A stretch of 64,000 nt of DNA. It comes from Acidobacteriota bacterium. Lineage in GTDB: Bacteria; Acidobacteriota; Blastocatellia; RBC074. Below are positions 37,927-47,633 of this stretch, piece by piece. Under the pieces are notes generated by a model. It did not search any database, was not told the origin of the DNA, and saw only the letters and a list, made by a program, of their open reading frames with translations. Location of the stretch: NCBI GenBank assembly GCA_018269055.1, contig JAFDVI010000007.1:124001-188000 (forward strand), given 5' to 3'. Both the position numbers and the translations under genes were made by a program. How positions within the stretch are numbered: the first letter of the stretch is position 1; each line of letters starts with the position of its first letter.

Positions 37927-39341
37927 CAGATTCCTCGGATTCACTTTCTTCACAACCTGCCTGGGCGATTCCCGGCTACTTGGAAGTAAAAACCAATCAC
38001 CTGCACATCAACGGCGTGGACGCGACCAAACTCGCTGAGGAATTCGACACACCGTTGTTTGTCATTTCCGCGCCGCGCATTCGACACAACATTGCCAGTC
38101 TGCTCGAAGCGAAAACGCATCACCCGAAGCTGAAACTCTGTTTTGCCTCCAAAGCCAATAACCTGCTCGGCGTGTTGCGCGTGGTTCGGGAAGCCGGAAT
38201 AGATGTCGAGGTGAATTCCGGCGGCGAGTTGTTCAAGGCCTTGCGCGCGGGATTTCGCCCTGACCAGATTGAAATGAACGGCATTTCAAAAACCGAACAG
38301 GAAATCGCCGAAGCCATCGAAGCCGGAATTTATACGATCAACCTGGATTCGCCGTTTGAACTGGAACTGGTGGAACAAGTCGCCGCCAAACTGAAGAAAC
38401 GCGCCAACGTGACTGTCCGATTGGTTGCGGGCGTCGGCACGCGTTCGCACGCGGGATTGCAGACGGCGCTGTACACCTCGAAGTTTGGCGTGTCGCCTTC
38501 GCAGGCGCGCGAAATGATGTTGCGCGCAATTTCAAACCCGGAAGGGATCAATCTTGCCGGATTGCACATTCACGTCGGTTCGCAAACGCCAGACGCGGAA
38601 CCTTACGCCGCTGCGTTTTCCGCGATGTGGGAGCATTTGTTGTGGCTGCACGGAGAAACCGGCCACAAGCTGCAACACATCAACATCGGCGGAGGCATTC
38701 CCGTCAATTACCTGCGCGATTGCACGCACGCCGCCGAAATCAGTGAAAACGAACGCGCAATGCTCGGCGCAAATCTGTCGGCCGTCGAAATGATGGCCAA
38801 CGCGATTGATGTGGTTCGCGCTTCCGCGCGCGAAGCCGGAACCGAACATTTGCTGGACGATCTGGAAATTGTCATGGAACCCGGTCGCGCCGTGATTGCC
38901 GACGCGGTGACGATTCTGACCAAAGTCCGCAACGTCAAATCGCGCCCTGAAACCGGCGAAGCCTGGGCGCTGACGGACGCCGGGTATAACCTGATGCTTT
39001 CGATGGTGATGTATCACTGGTATTACCACGCGGTGAATGCTTCGCGCGCGGGCGAAGCGCACAGCGAGCGATACCGCATGGCCGGGCCGTTGTGCGATGG
39101 AGGTGACGTGTATTTCGACCTGCACGGCGACGGTCATCTGCCCGATTGCCGGTTGTTGCCGCCGGATGTGCAGGTCGGCCAAGTCGTCGCCATGCTGAAC
39201 ACGGGCGCTTACACCGCTTCGCAAATGACTGCTTACAACGGCAGAGTCTTTCCGGCTGCCGTATTGCTGGACGAGTGCGGCAAAGTCGAAGTCATCCGCC
39301 GCCGTGACACGTACGAAGATTTGGTAATCAACGAACTGTAA
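37923..39341 (+). CDS. PLP-dependent decarboxylase, diaminopimelate decarboxylase type
   Basis: Fold-type III PLP enzyme of 472 residues, longer than the ~420 of standard LysA. Lys77 in CFASKANN should bind PLP; HIHVGSQ, NIGGGIPVNY and MEPGRA are cofactor motifs, and GPLCDGGD carries the active-site Cys. LysA makes lysine from meso-diaminopimelate. An extra segment of about 50 residues (around 260-310) is not seen in typical LysA, so a related substrate cannot be excluded. The GTG start at 37923 overlaps the previous stop. With murQ upstream, a link to cell-wall amino acids is possible. Confidence 0.82.
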   Translation: MTDSSDSLSSQPAWAIPGYLEVKTNHLHINGVDATKLAEEFDTPLFVISAPRIRHNIASLLEAKTHHPKLKLCFASKANNLLGVLRVVREAGIDVEVNSGGELFKALRAGFRPDQIEMNGISKTEQEIAEAIEAGIYTINLDSPFELELVEQVAAKLKKRANVTVRLVAGVGTRSHAGLQTALYTSKFGVSPSQAREMMLRAISNPEGINLAGLHIHVGSQTPDAEPYAAAFSAMWEHLLWLHGETGHKLQHINIGGGIPVNYLRDCTHAAEISENERAMLGANLSAVEMMANAIDVVRASAREAGTEHLLDDLEIVMEPGRAVIADAVTILTKVRNVKSRPETGEAWALTDAGYNLMLSMVMYHWYYHAVNASRAGEAHSERYRMAGPLCDGGDVYFDLHGDGHLPDCRLLPPDVQVGQVVAMLNTGAYTASQMTAYNGRVFPAAVLLDECGKVEVIRRRDTYEDLVINEL

Positions 39342-39346
39342 AATTC

Positions 39347-39417
39347 GTTTTGAGTACCGCCTTCAGGCGGCAAAGCATGGTGTTTGAATGTTTCCGCCTG
39401 AAGGCGGTACTCAAAAC
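39347..39417. repeat. Perfect 24-bp inverted repeat
   Basis: Left arm 39347-39370 (gttttgagtaccgcc...) and right arm 39394-39417 are exact reverse complements over 24 bp with a 23-nt loop. Each arm holds a smaller palindrome CCGCCTTCAGGCGG. It begins 5 bp after the decarboxylase stop and could terminate transcription or form a cruciform. Its perfection suggests recent arrival. Confidence 0.9.
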
Positions 39418-39439
39418 AACTTTCATAGGAGACCAACAA

Positions 39440-39877
39440 ATGAAACGAATTCTTGGAGGTTTGATCGTCATGATTTTGACTGCTGTCATCGCGAACGCGC
39501 AGGGCGGAAAAGTTGAGCAGGAAATTTTGAAGCTGGAACAGGAATGGCAGGACGCCCTGCTCAAAAGCGATGTTGCGGCGCTGGAAAGGATTTATTCCGA
39601 CGGAATCACTTACACGCATTCCAGCGCGGCGACGGACACCAAGGCATCCTACATCGCCAAAATCAAATCGGGCGCATCGAAGTATCAAACGCTCAAACGC
39701 GACGACATCAAAGTCAGCATCTTTGGCGATACGGCAGTCGTCACTTGCCACTGGATGGTGACTTCAGTCGGCGACGGAAAAAGCTACAACACCAATGCCC
39801 GCTACATTCACGTGTACGCCAAAGTAAAGGGCAAATGGCAAATGGTTGCGCACCAATCAACGCCGATTAGCTCGTAA
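39440..39877 (+). CDS. Secreted DUF4440/SnoaL-like protein
   Basis: A 145-residue protein with a signal peptide (MKRILGGLIVMILTAVIANAQ) and a nuclear-transport-factor-2-like fold: LEQEWQDALLKSDVAALERIYSDGITYTHSSA, then VSIFGDTAVVTCHW and GKWQMVAHQSTPI are the DUF4440 landmarks. The role is unknown; no catalytic set is evident. ATG 39440 follows ATAGGAGA. It overlaps folC tail to tail by 11 bp. Confidence 0.85.
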   Translation: MKRILGGLIVMILTAVIANAQGGKVEQEILKLEQEWQDALLKSDVAALERIYSDGITYTHSSAATDTKASYIAKIKSGASKYQTLKRDDIKVSIFGDTAVVTCHWMVTSVGDGKSYNTNARYIHVYAKVKGKWQMVAHQSTPISS

Positions 39878-41168
39878 CGCGAATCAGCTTCAACAATTCG
39901 CCCGCTAGATATAGTGAGCCGCAAACGACGATCAGACCATCGGCTGGCGTCAGCGTCCCCGCTTCTGACAAGGCTTCAGCCAAAGATTCGCTTTGCCGAA
40001 TCTTTGGCTGAATTTCTTTGGTCAGTTCGACAATGTGCTGCGGAGAGGCCGCGCGTCGGTCATTGGCTTTGGTCAGAATCACGTTTTGCGCCACTGGAAA
40101 AAGGATTGCGGCCATTTCAGAGACGGCTTTGTCGCTCATTACGCCAAAGATCAATGTAATCACACGATCGCGGTGAAACTCTTCCAAAAACGTCCTCAGC
40201 GTTTCGGCTCCTGCCGGGTTGTGCGCGCCATCAACTAACACCGGCGCTGGCAAGCTGGCCAGTTCAATCAACTGCAATCTGCCCGGCCAAATCACTTTGT
40301 TCAAACCGTCTTCGATTGCATGTTTATCAATTTTCCAACCTTGTCGCTGTAACTGCTCCGCGATCAAAATCGCCGTCATGGCGTTTTCGACTTGATGATG
40401 CCCACGCAATCCTAACAACGTATTGTAACTGTCGTAGCGCAGCCGATATTGACCAAGTTTGCGTTCGGGCACAGCGGCAAAGGATCCATCGGTAACGCAA
40501 ACCAACGGTGCTTCCAGTTCCACGGCGCGAGCGGCGATTGTCTGCATCGCTTCGTAAGGTTGCGGAGCGACGACGACCGGTATATTCGATTTGATGATTC
40601 CGGCTTTTTCGCCCGCGATTTCAGCCAGCGTATTTCCCAAATACTGCTGATGGTCAAAACCAATTGGCGTGATTGCCGTCACCGCCGGTCGGCAAATGTT
40701 CGTCGCATCCAGCCTGCCACCCATTCCGACCTCCAGCACGGCCATATCCACCTGACGCTCGGCAAAATACAAATAACCGATCACTGTCGCCTGCTCGAAA
40801 AACGTTGGCACACTTTCCAGCTTGCCTTCAGCGACCAGCGTTTCGCTTGCCTGCCTGACGATGGCTGCCAACCTGGCAAAATCGTCTTGAGGCATTTCGC
40901 TGCCATTCACGCGATACCGCTCCGTAATTGAAATCAGATGAGGGGACGTAAACAGTCCAACGTTCAATCCTGTTGCGCGCAGGATCGCTTCGGTCATGGC
41001 GGCAGTTGAACCTTTTCCGTTGGTTCCGGCGATGTGAATGGCGGGAAATTCTTGCTGAGGGTTGTCCAGCGCTTCGGTCAAAGCCCGGACTGTTTCCAAT
41101 CCGAGCTTCATGGCCAGCACTTCGTTGCCGAGCGAGTACAGATAAGAAACCGATTCGGCGAAATTCAT
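39867..41168 (-). CDS. folC: Bifunctional folylpolyglutamate synthase/dihydrofolate synthase
   Basis: Mur-ligase-family enzyme adding glutamates to folates; 433 residues. The P-loop is in IAGTNGKGS near 46-54, the GFDHQQYLG metal-binding block, GEKAGIIK and VLVDGAHNPAG follow in order. I choose ATG 41168, 4 bp after the uxaC stop; MNFAESVSYLYSLG fits the family N terminus. It is likely in an operon with uxaC. Confidence 0.94.
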   Translation of the reverse strand: MNFAESVSYLYSLGNEVLAMKLGLETVRALTEALDNPQQEFPAIHIAGTNGKGSTAAMTEAILRATGLNVGLFTSPHLISITERYRVNGSEMPQDDFARLAAIVRQASETLVAEGKLESVPTFFEQATVIGYLYFAERQVDMAVLEVGMGGRLDATNICRPAVTAITPIGFDHQQYLGNTLAEIAGEKAGIIKSNIPVVVAPQPYEAMQTIAARAVELEAPLVCVTDGSFAAVPERKLGQYRLRYDSYNTLLGLRGHHQVENAMTAILIAEQLQRQGWKIDKHAIEDGLNKVIWPGRLQLIELASLPAPVLVDGAHNPAGAETLRTFLEEFHRDRVITLIFGVMSDKAVSEMAAILFPVAQNVILTKANDRRAASPQHIVELTKEIQPKIRQSESLAEALSEAGTLTPADGLIVVCGSLYLAGELLKLIRVTS

Positions 41169-41172
41169 CCGG

Positions 41173-42594
41173 TTAATCAAATTTATAGGCGCGCTTCGCC
41201 AGCCGATACGCTGCGTCATGGATCATTTCGTCGGCAGCGGCTTCATCAATGATGCCGCGCACGACCAGTCCGGCAATCCAATTGGCGTCCACGCGCCGAG
41301 CCAGATCGTGCCGCGCAGGGATGGAAGGAAATGCGCGCGTGTCGTCATTGAACCCTGCGGTGTTGTACAACCCGGCGGTTTCCATTGCCAAATCGCGGAA
41401 CCGGCGCATGCCGTTCAAACTGTCGTGAAACCACCACGGCGGGCCCAACTTTAGCGCCGGATAATGCCCGGCCAGCGGCGCCAGTTCGCGCGAATAGGTG
41501 GTTTCATCCAGCGTGAACAATATCATCGTCAGCCGCGCATCGCTGCCAAACCGATCCAGCAGCGGTTTCAAACCGCGCGTGAAATCCGACGACACGGGAA
41601 TGTCGCAGCCTTTGTCATATCCGAAGCGTTCAAAAACCACTGGGTTGTGATTGCGAAACGATCCGGGATGGAATTGCATCACCAACCCATCCTCGATGCT
41701 CATCCGAGCGTTTTGCACGATCAGATGGCCGGTGAACCGCGTCGCATCGTCTTCGCTTGCCTTTCCAGCCAGCGCGCGCTGAAAGATTGAGTCGGCTTCG
41801 GCGTCGGTCAGCACGCAGGTAAACGGCGTCAGCGCAGCGTGATCTGTTGCCGTTGCGCCCATGGATTTGAAAAAAGCGCGGCGGCTTTCCAATGCCTCAA
41901 TCAGTTTTTTGTAGCTGCTGATTTCGTACCCGCAGGTTTTGCCGAGTTCGTCAATGTTTGCGCGCCAATCCAGGCGGTCAATGTTGACGACTCCATCTGG
42001 GCGAAACGTCGGCACTACTCTTCCTTTCCAGCCCGAAGCCTTGATCGCTTTGTGATGCTCCAACAAGTCGGCAGCGGCGTCAGTTGTCGCCAGCACCTCG
42101 ATATTGAACTTCTCGAAAAGCTTGCGCGGGCGAAATTCCGGTTTAGCCAAACAATCGGCGATTTGGTCGTAAATTTTCTGCGCATTCGCGCCATTCAATT
42201 TGTCCGTCACGTCGAACACGTCGTGTAGTTCGTGCGCCAGCCACATCCCCGTCGGCGTCCCGCGAAACAGATAAAAGTTGTCGGCAAAGGTTTGCCAGAT
42301 CTTGCGATGATCGCTTTCGACTTCGCCGCCATCCGCGCGCGGCACGCCCAAGCTTTCCAGCGGAATCCCCTGCGAATAGAGCATGCGGAATATGTAATGA
42401 TCAGGAATCAGCAGCAAATCTGTTGGCGTGCCGAACTGATAATTCGGATCGGCAAACATTCGTGGATCAACGTGACCGTGCGGACAAACCAGCGGTTTTG
42501 CGGCAACTTGCCGATACAAATGAAGTGCGATCTCTTTCTGTTTCGGGTCTGGATCGAAATAACGATCTTCGGGCAAATGCAGTTTGTCGGTCAC
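41173..42594 (-). CDS. uxaC: Glucuronate isomerase
   Basis: Aldose-ketose isomerase converting D-glucuronate to D-fructuronate, or galacturonate to tagaturonate; 473 residues, the usual length. Motifs include VCPHGHVDP near 36, RADGGEVE, KGRVVPTFRPDGV and MQFHPGSFRNHNP. No kinase, dehydratase or reductase of the hexuronate pathway is next to it, but the enolase-superfamily gene upstream could act on sugar acids. It precedes folC. Confidence 0.95.
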   Translation of the reverse strand: MTDKLHLPEDRYFDPDPKQKEIALHLYRQVAAKPLVCPHGHVDPRMFADPNYQFGTPTDLLLIPDHYIFRMLYSQGIPLESLGVPRADGGEVESDHRKIWQTFADNFYLFRGTPTGMWLAHELHDVFDVTDKLNGANAQKIYDQIADCLAKPEFRPRKLFEKFNIEVLATTDAAADLLEHHKAIKASGWKGRVVPTFRPDGVVNIDRLDWRANIDELGKTCGYEISSYKKLIEALESRRAFFKSMGATATDHAALTPFTCVLTDAEADSIFQRALAGKASEDDATRFTGHLIVQNARMSIEDGLVMQFHPGSFRNHNPVVFERFGYDKGCDIPVSSDFTRGLKPLLDRFGSDARLTMILFTLDETTYSRELAPLAGHYPALKLGPPWWFHDSLNGMRRFRDLAMETAGLYNTAGFNDDTRAFPSIPARHDLARRVDANWIAGLVVRGIIDEAAADEMIHDAAYRLAKRAYKFD

Positions 42595-42682
42595 GATGCG
42601 CTCCTGTTTTTGATGGGTTGAAATGGTTTTACCAAGTGCGCCGGATGATAACCGAAGCCTTGTGTCGTGCTCAAATCCGGAA

Positions 42683-43930
42683 TCATGTCGTCACAACAGT
42701 AGCTTTCCGAATGAACGCAGGATCAATCGTTACGCCGATGCCTGGGCCTGCGGGGACGCGCATCATTCCATTGACGCTTTTCAGCGTCGAGGTGTCGCAA
42801 CTGACCGGCAAGGTTTCGTCCTGATCTTTGAATTCCTGATGCGGCCCGGCGTTCGGCACAACCGACGCAAAATGCGCGACATACAAATACCCCAGGTCGC
42901 CGCCGGACATATGCGGCGTGCATTCCAACCCGGCGGCTTCGGCCATGCGAGCGACTTTGATCGAACGACAGAAACCGCCGAAATACATCAGGTCGGGTTG
43001 CACGATGCGAGCGGTGTGCGTTTCGATGATGCGGCGGAAGCCGCGCAGACTGGATTCCTGTTCGCCGAGCGCAATCGGGATTTTCAGCGTGCCGGCGATC
43101 TGCCGCGTTTCGTCGTAATAATCAAACGGCACAGGCTCTTCGAAAAATCGAAACTTCTGCTCTTCCAGCAATCGGCCAATCCTTACCGCCATCGGCACGT
43201 CATACGAACCATTCGCGTCGGCGTAAATCGTCATCGCATCGCCGAAGGTTTTGCGGGTCAGCGGAATCATCGCCAGATCGCGTTTGGTCGAAGCGTCGTC
43301 GTACCGCATACGCGCGCCAAGCCGGAACTTGATTGCTTTCGCGCCGGTTTCGGCGACGACTTTTTGCAAGTATTCAATTTCGGCTTCGGGCGCGTTGCCG
43401 CGATTGCCACTGGCTCGGTAAACGGCAATGTCTTTTTTGGTGACCTTGCCGAACAACTCGCCGAGCGACCGCCCAGCGACTTTGCCCAACAAATCCAGAA
43501 TCGCAATTTCCGCACAGGCAACCGAAACCCAAAACGGCAATCCCTGCCATTTGTAATTGGAATCTTTCAAATACACGCCGGTCAGATGAGTTTCCAATTC
43601 GCGCGCATCGCGACCCACGAAATACGGCAACACTTTACTCACCAAAATCGGCCAGGTGTTGGTGACGACTGGCGTGTGACAAACCGAAATTCCTTCCACG
43701 CCATCGGTCGAACGCGCGCGAACCAGTAAGTGTTTGCCGGCTTTCAGCAATTCCATGCTGGCGATTTTAACCGGCGGTTTCACTAACTCCGCACGCAACA
43801 CAGGCGCATCCCAAACCCGATCCAGTTTCGCCGACAAATCTTTGACTTCTTCGGCAAAAGCCTTTGGCGCAAAACTCAGTGTGCTGACCGCTACGGTTGT
43901 TTTCAGAAATTCACGACGTTGGTTGCTCAT
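42683..43930 (-). CDS. Exported enolase-superfamily enzyme (mandelate racemase/sugar-acid dehydratase type)
   Basis: A 415-residue enolase-superfamily protein. The N terminus has a twin-arginine signal (RREFLKTT..., 5-12), so it is probably exported folded. The barrel shows KFR (201-203, usually KxK), metal ligands in YADANGS (Asp238), FFEEP (264-265) and LGEQE (Glu290), and the late TPHMSGG histidine. The variant KxR makes the reaction uncertain. Its start overlaps the YjbR gene's stop as ATGA. Sugar-acid dehydration would fit uxaC next to it. Confidence 0.85.
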   Translation of the reverse strand: MSNQRREFLKTTVAVSTLSFAPKAFAEEVKDLSAKLDRVWDAPVLRAELVKPPVKIASMELLKAGKHLLVRARSTDGVEGISVCHTPVVTNTWPILVSKVLPYFVGRDARELETHLTGVYLKDSNYKWQGLPFWVSVACAEIAILDLLGKVAGRSLGELFGKVTKKDIAVYRASGNRGNAPEAEIEYLQKVVAETGAKAIKFRLGARMRYDDASTKRDLAMIPLTRKTFGDAMTIYADANGSYDVPMAVRIGRLLEEQKFRFFEEPVPFDYYDETRQIAGTLKIPIALGEQESSLRGFRRIIETHTARIVQPDLMYFGGFCRSIKVARMAEAAGLECTPHMSGGDLGYLYVAHFASVVPNAGPHQEFKDQDETLPVSCDTSTLKSVNGMMRVPAGPGIGVTIDPAFIRKATVVTT

Positions 43931-44295
43931 GATTCATCTCCAATGTTCAGTGCCGAATGTAACTTCGTCGGGGCAATCATCATCCAGGCCTGGCGAATGT
44001 GCGAAGACAGTTCGTCGTCACCCACCTGATCCAACTTGATGCCCACCCAACCCCGCACGCCAACATACGGCGGGCGGAAAAACTTGTCCGGCTCGGCTTC
44101 GATCAACATTTCCTGCACGCCCGTGGGAGCGGCGCACCAGATGGCAATGCGCCCGTCATTGTGGTGATTGTCCACGAACATGACGAACGTTTTTTTCTTC
44201 ACGAAAAAGGTTGGCGCGCCGTGCGAAAGCTTTTCGGTGACCTCCGGCAAATCCAGGCAAAACTGGCGGACACGAGCAAGGTGATTTTTTTTCAT
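43927..44295 (-). CDS. MmcQ/YjbR family protein
   Basis: A 122-residue protein with the CyaY-like fold of the MmcQ/YjbR family: an N-terminal LDLPEVTEKLSHGAPTFFVKKKTFVMF block, then WCAAP, DKFFRPPYVGVRGWVGIKLD and a closing helix. These proteins are thought to bind DNA or act as small adaptors; none is well defined. ATG 44295 follows GAGGA. The stop overlaps the next gene's start. Confidence 0.88.
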   Translation of the reverse strand: MKKNHLARVRQFCLDLPEVTEKLSHGAPTFFVKKKTFVMFVDNHHNDGRIAIWCAAPTGVQEMLIEAEPDKFFRPPYVGVRGWVGIKLDQVGDDELSSHIRQAWMMIAPTKLHSALNIGDES

Positions 44296-44516
44296 AACAG
44301 CGTCCTCAAGAAAGAAATAGGTGCACTTGGTTGTAGCCGTAAGGCCGCCAATTTTCAAACTTTCGTGGACTTTATTCTGTGCAAGTTTGAGAGGCTGCGT
44401 TACACTCGGTGCGCATTTTGGACTCTGACAAACATTCACGCGATCGTGAATGCCAACAACGAAGAAAATCACGTGGTGTCCCTCGGCAAAAACCTTTCAA
44501 ACCTACAAGGGAAACT

Positions 44517-45407
44517 ATGACGAAAAAAACTTATCTGGCGATGTTGTTTATCACGCTGTTGAGCTTTCTGTCGGCAGGTTGCATCAGCGTTGAACAGGAA
44601 ATCTTTCTCGAATCCGACGGCAGCGGCGATATGGTCATGCATCTTTCCTTGCCGGACATTCCCGAAGAACTGATGAAAAATTCGCCTGCTGCGAGCGCAG
44701 GCGCGGCACAACCCGATCCGAAACAAATGATCGAAGAATTGAAGCAGAAATTTTCAGCAGGATTGCCGCCGACCGTACAATTGAAAGAAGCCAAAGAGGT
44801 CAAACGAAATGGCGCGTTCGGATATTACATCGTGCTGCACTTCAAACAATTGAGCGATTTGGAATCGGCGCTGGACAGTTTTTCCAAAGAAGGGTTGGGT
44901 GAACAAAAACCCAACGAACCAAAGAAAGCAAACAATTCCTATTGGAAAGTCGTTCAGGAAAAACGCGGCAACCTGACCGTCATCACTCAACGAATGTTCA
45001 TTGATCTGGCCGATGCGTTTGACAAAAAATTGCCGGATGCCGACAAGGAAAAATCGGCTGAATCGGTTGCGCCAGTTGAACCGTCACCTGCACTCAAACA
45101 GCGGGCAACCAAACGAACCGGACGTGCAAGCACCTCGACTCAGAAAAAAGAAGAAGAGCCTCCTCCGCCAGCGGAAATGCCACCAGACTTTATGAAAGGA
45201 ATGTTCGAAGGAGAAATGATGAACATGCTGCTTTCCTCCTTGTTCAAATTCCGGTTCATCGTGCACGCACCCAGGAACTTTACTGAAACCAACGCGGACA
45301 TCGTGTTGAACGGGAAGACCGCCATCTGGAACGCATCGTTTGGGGCTTTCATGGACGAGAAAAACCCAAAAGAGAAAAAAGTGCTTGAGATGAAAGTCGT
45401 GTATTGA
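44517..45407 (+). CDS. Putative lipoprotein
   Basis: A 296-residue lipoprotein. The signal peptide ends in FLSAGC with Cys22 as the lipidation site. Early acidic beta stretch VEQEIFLESDGSGDMVMHLSLPDIPEEL, a charged helix region, a proline/threonine-rich linker around 180-220 with PPPPAEMPPD, then a C-terminal beta region (FRFIVHAPRNFTETNADIVLNGKTAIW) resemble a LppM-like fold. The function is unknown. ATG 44517 is set by AAGG and by the signal peptide. Confidence 0.8.
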   Translation: MTKKTYLAMLFITLLSFLSAGCISVEQEIFLESDGSGDMVMHLSLPDIPEELMKNSPAASAGAAQPDPKQMIEELKQKFSAGLPPTVQLKEAKEVKRNGAFGYYIVLHFKQLSDLESALDSFSKEGLGEQKPNEPKKANNSYWKVVQEKRGNLTVITQRMFIDLADAFDKKLPDADKEKSAESVAPVEPSPALKQRATKRTGRASTSTQKKEEEPPPPAEMPPDFMKGMFEGEMMNMLLSSLFKFRFIVHAPRNFTETNADIVLNGKTAIWNASFGAFMDEKNPKEKKVLEMKVVY

Positions 45408-45452
45408 GTCCAGCAGATGGGGCGATTGGCAGAATCACCCCATCTCCAATTC

Positions 45453-47609
45453 CTATTTTTCCGCTGTCATAAATGTCCATTTCAGATCGCGGTAATGTGA
45501 ATTCTTTGACAGTGCCGCCTCGCCTCGCAGATTGCCTCGCCCGTCTTTCTTCACCTGCAACGCCGACCAGGTGAATTCCCCTTTTTCATAATTGAACGTC
45601 TCGCCGTCGTCGTCGTACAGAGCAAAGCCGCCTTCGCTCGTGCCGTAATGGCGGACTTCCAGCGACAGAACCTCATCGCTTCGCGGCGCGCGCATGGCGG
45701 CAGGAATCATCGGAATAATTCCGCCGTCTTTGACATACAGCGGAATGCGATCCAATCCTGGCGTGATGTCAATTGCCTGGCCGTTGCCGACGTATTTGCC
45801 GGAATAAAAGTCGTACCAATTGCCTGCGGGCAAATAAACCTTCCTGGATGTTTCGCCTGCAAACATCGGCGCAACCAGCAAATTGTCGCCGAGCATGAAT
45901 TGATCTTTGATTCCCTGCTTTGCGGCCAACGCGTAAGGATTCGCCGTTGAATCCAGCCTGCCTGCGGTTGGTTGCGATGCCTGCAAAAAATCATCCACCA
46001 GATACATTGCGCGAACCGGCGGTTTACCCTCGAAATGGTACTGCGCGAACGCCGTATAAATGTATGGCAGCAACCGCATTCTGAGCAGCGCGACTTCGCG
46101 GACTTGCGGTTCGACTTCCCTGAACGTCCACGGTTTGGTTCCGTCCGACCAGGCGTTGAGCATCGCCATCGGCGAAAAACAAACCGATTGCATCCGGCGC
46201 AGCCATTCCTCGCCGGATTTCGATGCGCGCACTTCGGGCGTCCACAACACGCCGGCAAAGCTGCTATTGACCAGCGCGGTGATGAAATCGCGGTGATCGT
46301 AATAATCGTTGTAAATCACATACGGCAGCGCCGAGGCTACGGCGTTGGAACCTCTGACCAATCCGTAGGTTCGCTGATTGCGCTGGTGAAACCATTCGGC
46401 GGTCAGCCGTTGCAACAGCACCCCGTAAATTTGCCGCATCTGTTCGCCGTCTAGGCCCGATGGAAAGCGTGCCACATCCGGCCACAACCACTGATCGTAC
46501 CCATCCACTTCGTCAATTTTGTAGCCGGAAACGCCGATGCCGATGTGGCGGAAAAGGAAAAAGTCTTTGTACGACTGCTGCGCCTGTGGCAACGTAAAAT
46601 CAGGAACCAAACCATTCCAAACGTTGTGCGTCCCCGTGTAAGGTTTCACGGCGTTATAAATCGGCGAGTCGGGCGAGATATACGGATTGAGCCACAAATT
46701 CAATCGAACGCCTTTTCCCAGCATTTCGCGTACAAACCGTTCGGGTTGGGGAAAGCGGCCTTTGTCCCAGTCGAACGAACACGGGTAGGATTTGGTTTGC
46801 CATCCCGGTTCCAACCCTATGAAATCCAGCGGAAAGCCGTGTTCCGCAAATGCTGCAACTTCTTTGCGAATGTCGTCCGCAGTCGAAAGTGTAGGCACGC
46901 GGTGCGTAAAGCCCAATCCCCATTTCGGCGGCAACACGCCACCACCGTTGAACAGGTTGTATCGCTGCACGACTTCCATCGGCGAACGCCCCGCAAACAG
47001 AAACACTTCCACGCCGTCTGCCGGAACCAGGATTTCGACCGAATCGGAAATCGGCTGCGCTTCCCAGGTGCGATCCGTGTTTCGGTCTTTGATCTTTGGC
47101 GGAGTGGCGCTGTTTTGGCGAAGCCCCGTTCCCGCGTACACAGTGATGTAGCGCGCAGAGTTGATCAGCACGCCGTACCCCAGGCTGGAAACATAAAACG
47201 GCACAGGCGCGTGCGTACGACCATTGTCTTTGCCTCCGTAATGATCCACGTGCAAGGTCATGGTCTTACCGCGTTGAAGGACGTTTTTGAAATTCAATCC
47301 AAAGCCGAACAACTCTTCCTGCTGCCGCAGCGGAAAGCGCAAAAACACGCGGCCTCGATTGATTTGGAATTCGCTGTCTTTTAGCGCCGCAGGAAATTCC
47401 GCGCCGCCCAGTTTGGCCAACGTTTCCGTTTGCGGTTTGCCGCCAGCGGCTTTCAGCAAATCCATTTGTTCCGGCGTGCCGAGTTTTGCCGACCAGACGC
47501 CGCTCGCCACGGGTCGCCAAACGATGCGCGATTCCTGCGCCAGGGCAATCGTCGCCAGAAACAAACTCAAAAGAAGCAAACTCAAAATGGGAAGCAAAAT
47601 TTGTTTCAT
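45453..47609 (-). CDS. Secreted glycoside hydrolase family 31
   Basis: A 718-residue retaining alpha-glycosidase. Signal peptide (to about ALA25), N-terminal beta-sandwich (about 90-200), then the catalytic barrel: GLEPGW near 264, WLNPYI near 312, and SGYKIDEVDGYD with the likely nucleophile Asp around 365; WTPEVRAS and the C-terminal beta domains with LPAGNWYDFYSGKY follow. GH31 covers alpha-glucosidases, xylosidases and galactosidases; the KIDEVDG form is not diagnostic of one. It is a periplasmic or secreted polysaccharide degrader standing alone. Confidence 0.9.
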   Translation of the reverse strand: MKQILLPILSLLLLSLFLATIALAQESRIVWRPVASGVWSAKLGTPEQMDLLKAAGGKPQTETLAKLGGAEFPAALKDSEFQINRGRVFLRFPLRQQEELFGFGLNFKNVLQRGKTMTLHVDHYGGKDNGRTHAPVPFYVSSLGYGVLINSARYITVYAGTGLRQNSATPPKIKDRNTDRTWEAQPISDSVEILVPADGVEVFLFAGRSPMEVVQRYNLFNGGGVLPPKWGLGFTHRVPTLSTADDIRKEVAAFAEHGFPLDFIGLEPGWQTKSYPCSFDWDKGRFPQPERFVREMLGKGVRLNLWLNPYISPDSPIYNAVKPYTGTHNVWNGLVPDFTLPQAQQSYKDFFLFRHIGIGVSGYKIDEVDGYDQWLWPDVARFPSGLDGEQMRQIYGVLLQRLTAEWFHQRNQRTYGLVRGSNAVASALPYVIYNDYYDHRDFITALVNSSFAGVLWTPEVRASKSGEEWLRRMQSVCFSPMAMLNAWSDGTKPWTFREVEPQVREVALLRMRLLPYIYTAFAQYHFEGKPPVRAMYLVDDFLQASQPTAGRLDSTANPYALAAKQGIKDQFMLGDNLLVAPMFAGETSRKVYLPAGNWYDFYSGKYVGNGQAIDITPGLDRIPLYVKDGGIIPMIPAAMRAPRSDEVLSLEVRHYGTSEGGFALYDDDGETFNYEKGEFTWSALQVKKDGRGNLRGEAALSKNSHYRDLKWTFMTAEK

Positions 47610-47633
47610 AAAGCTGGAAGAGAGGGTTCGTGG

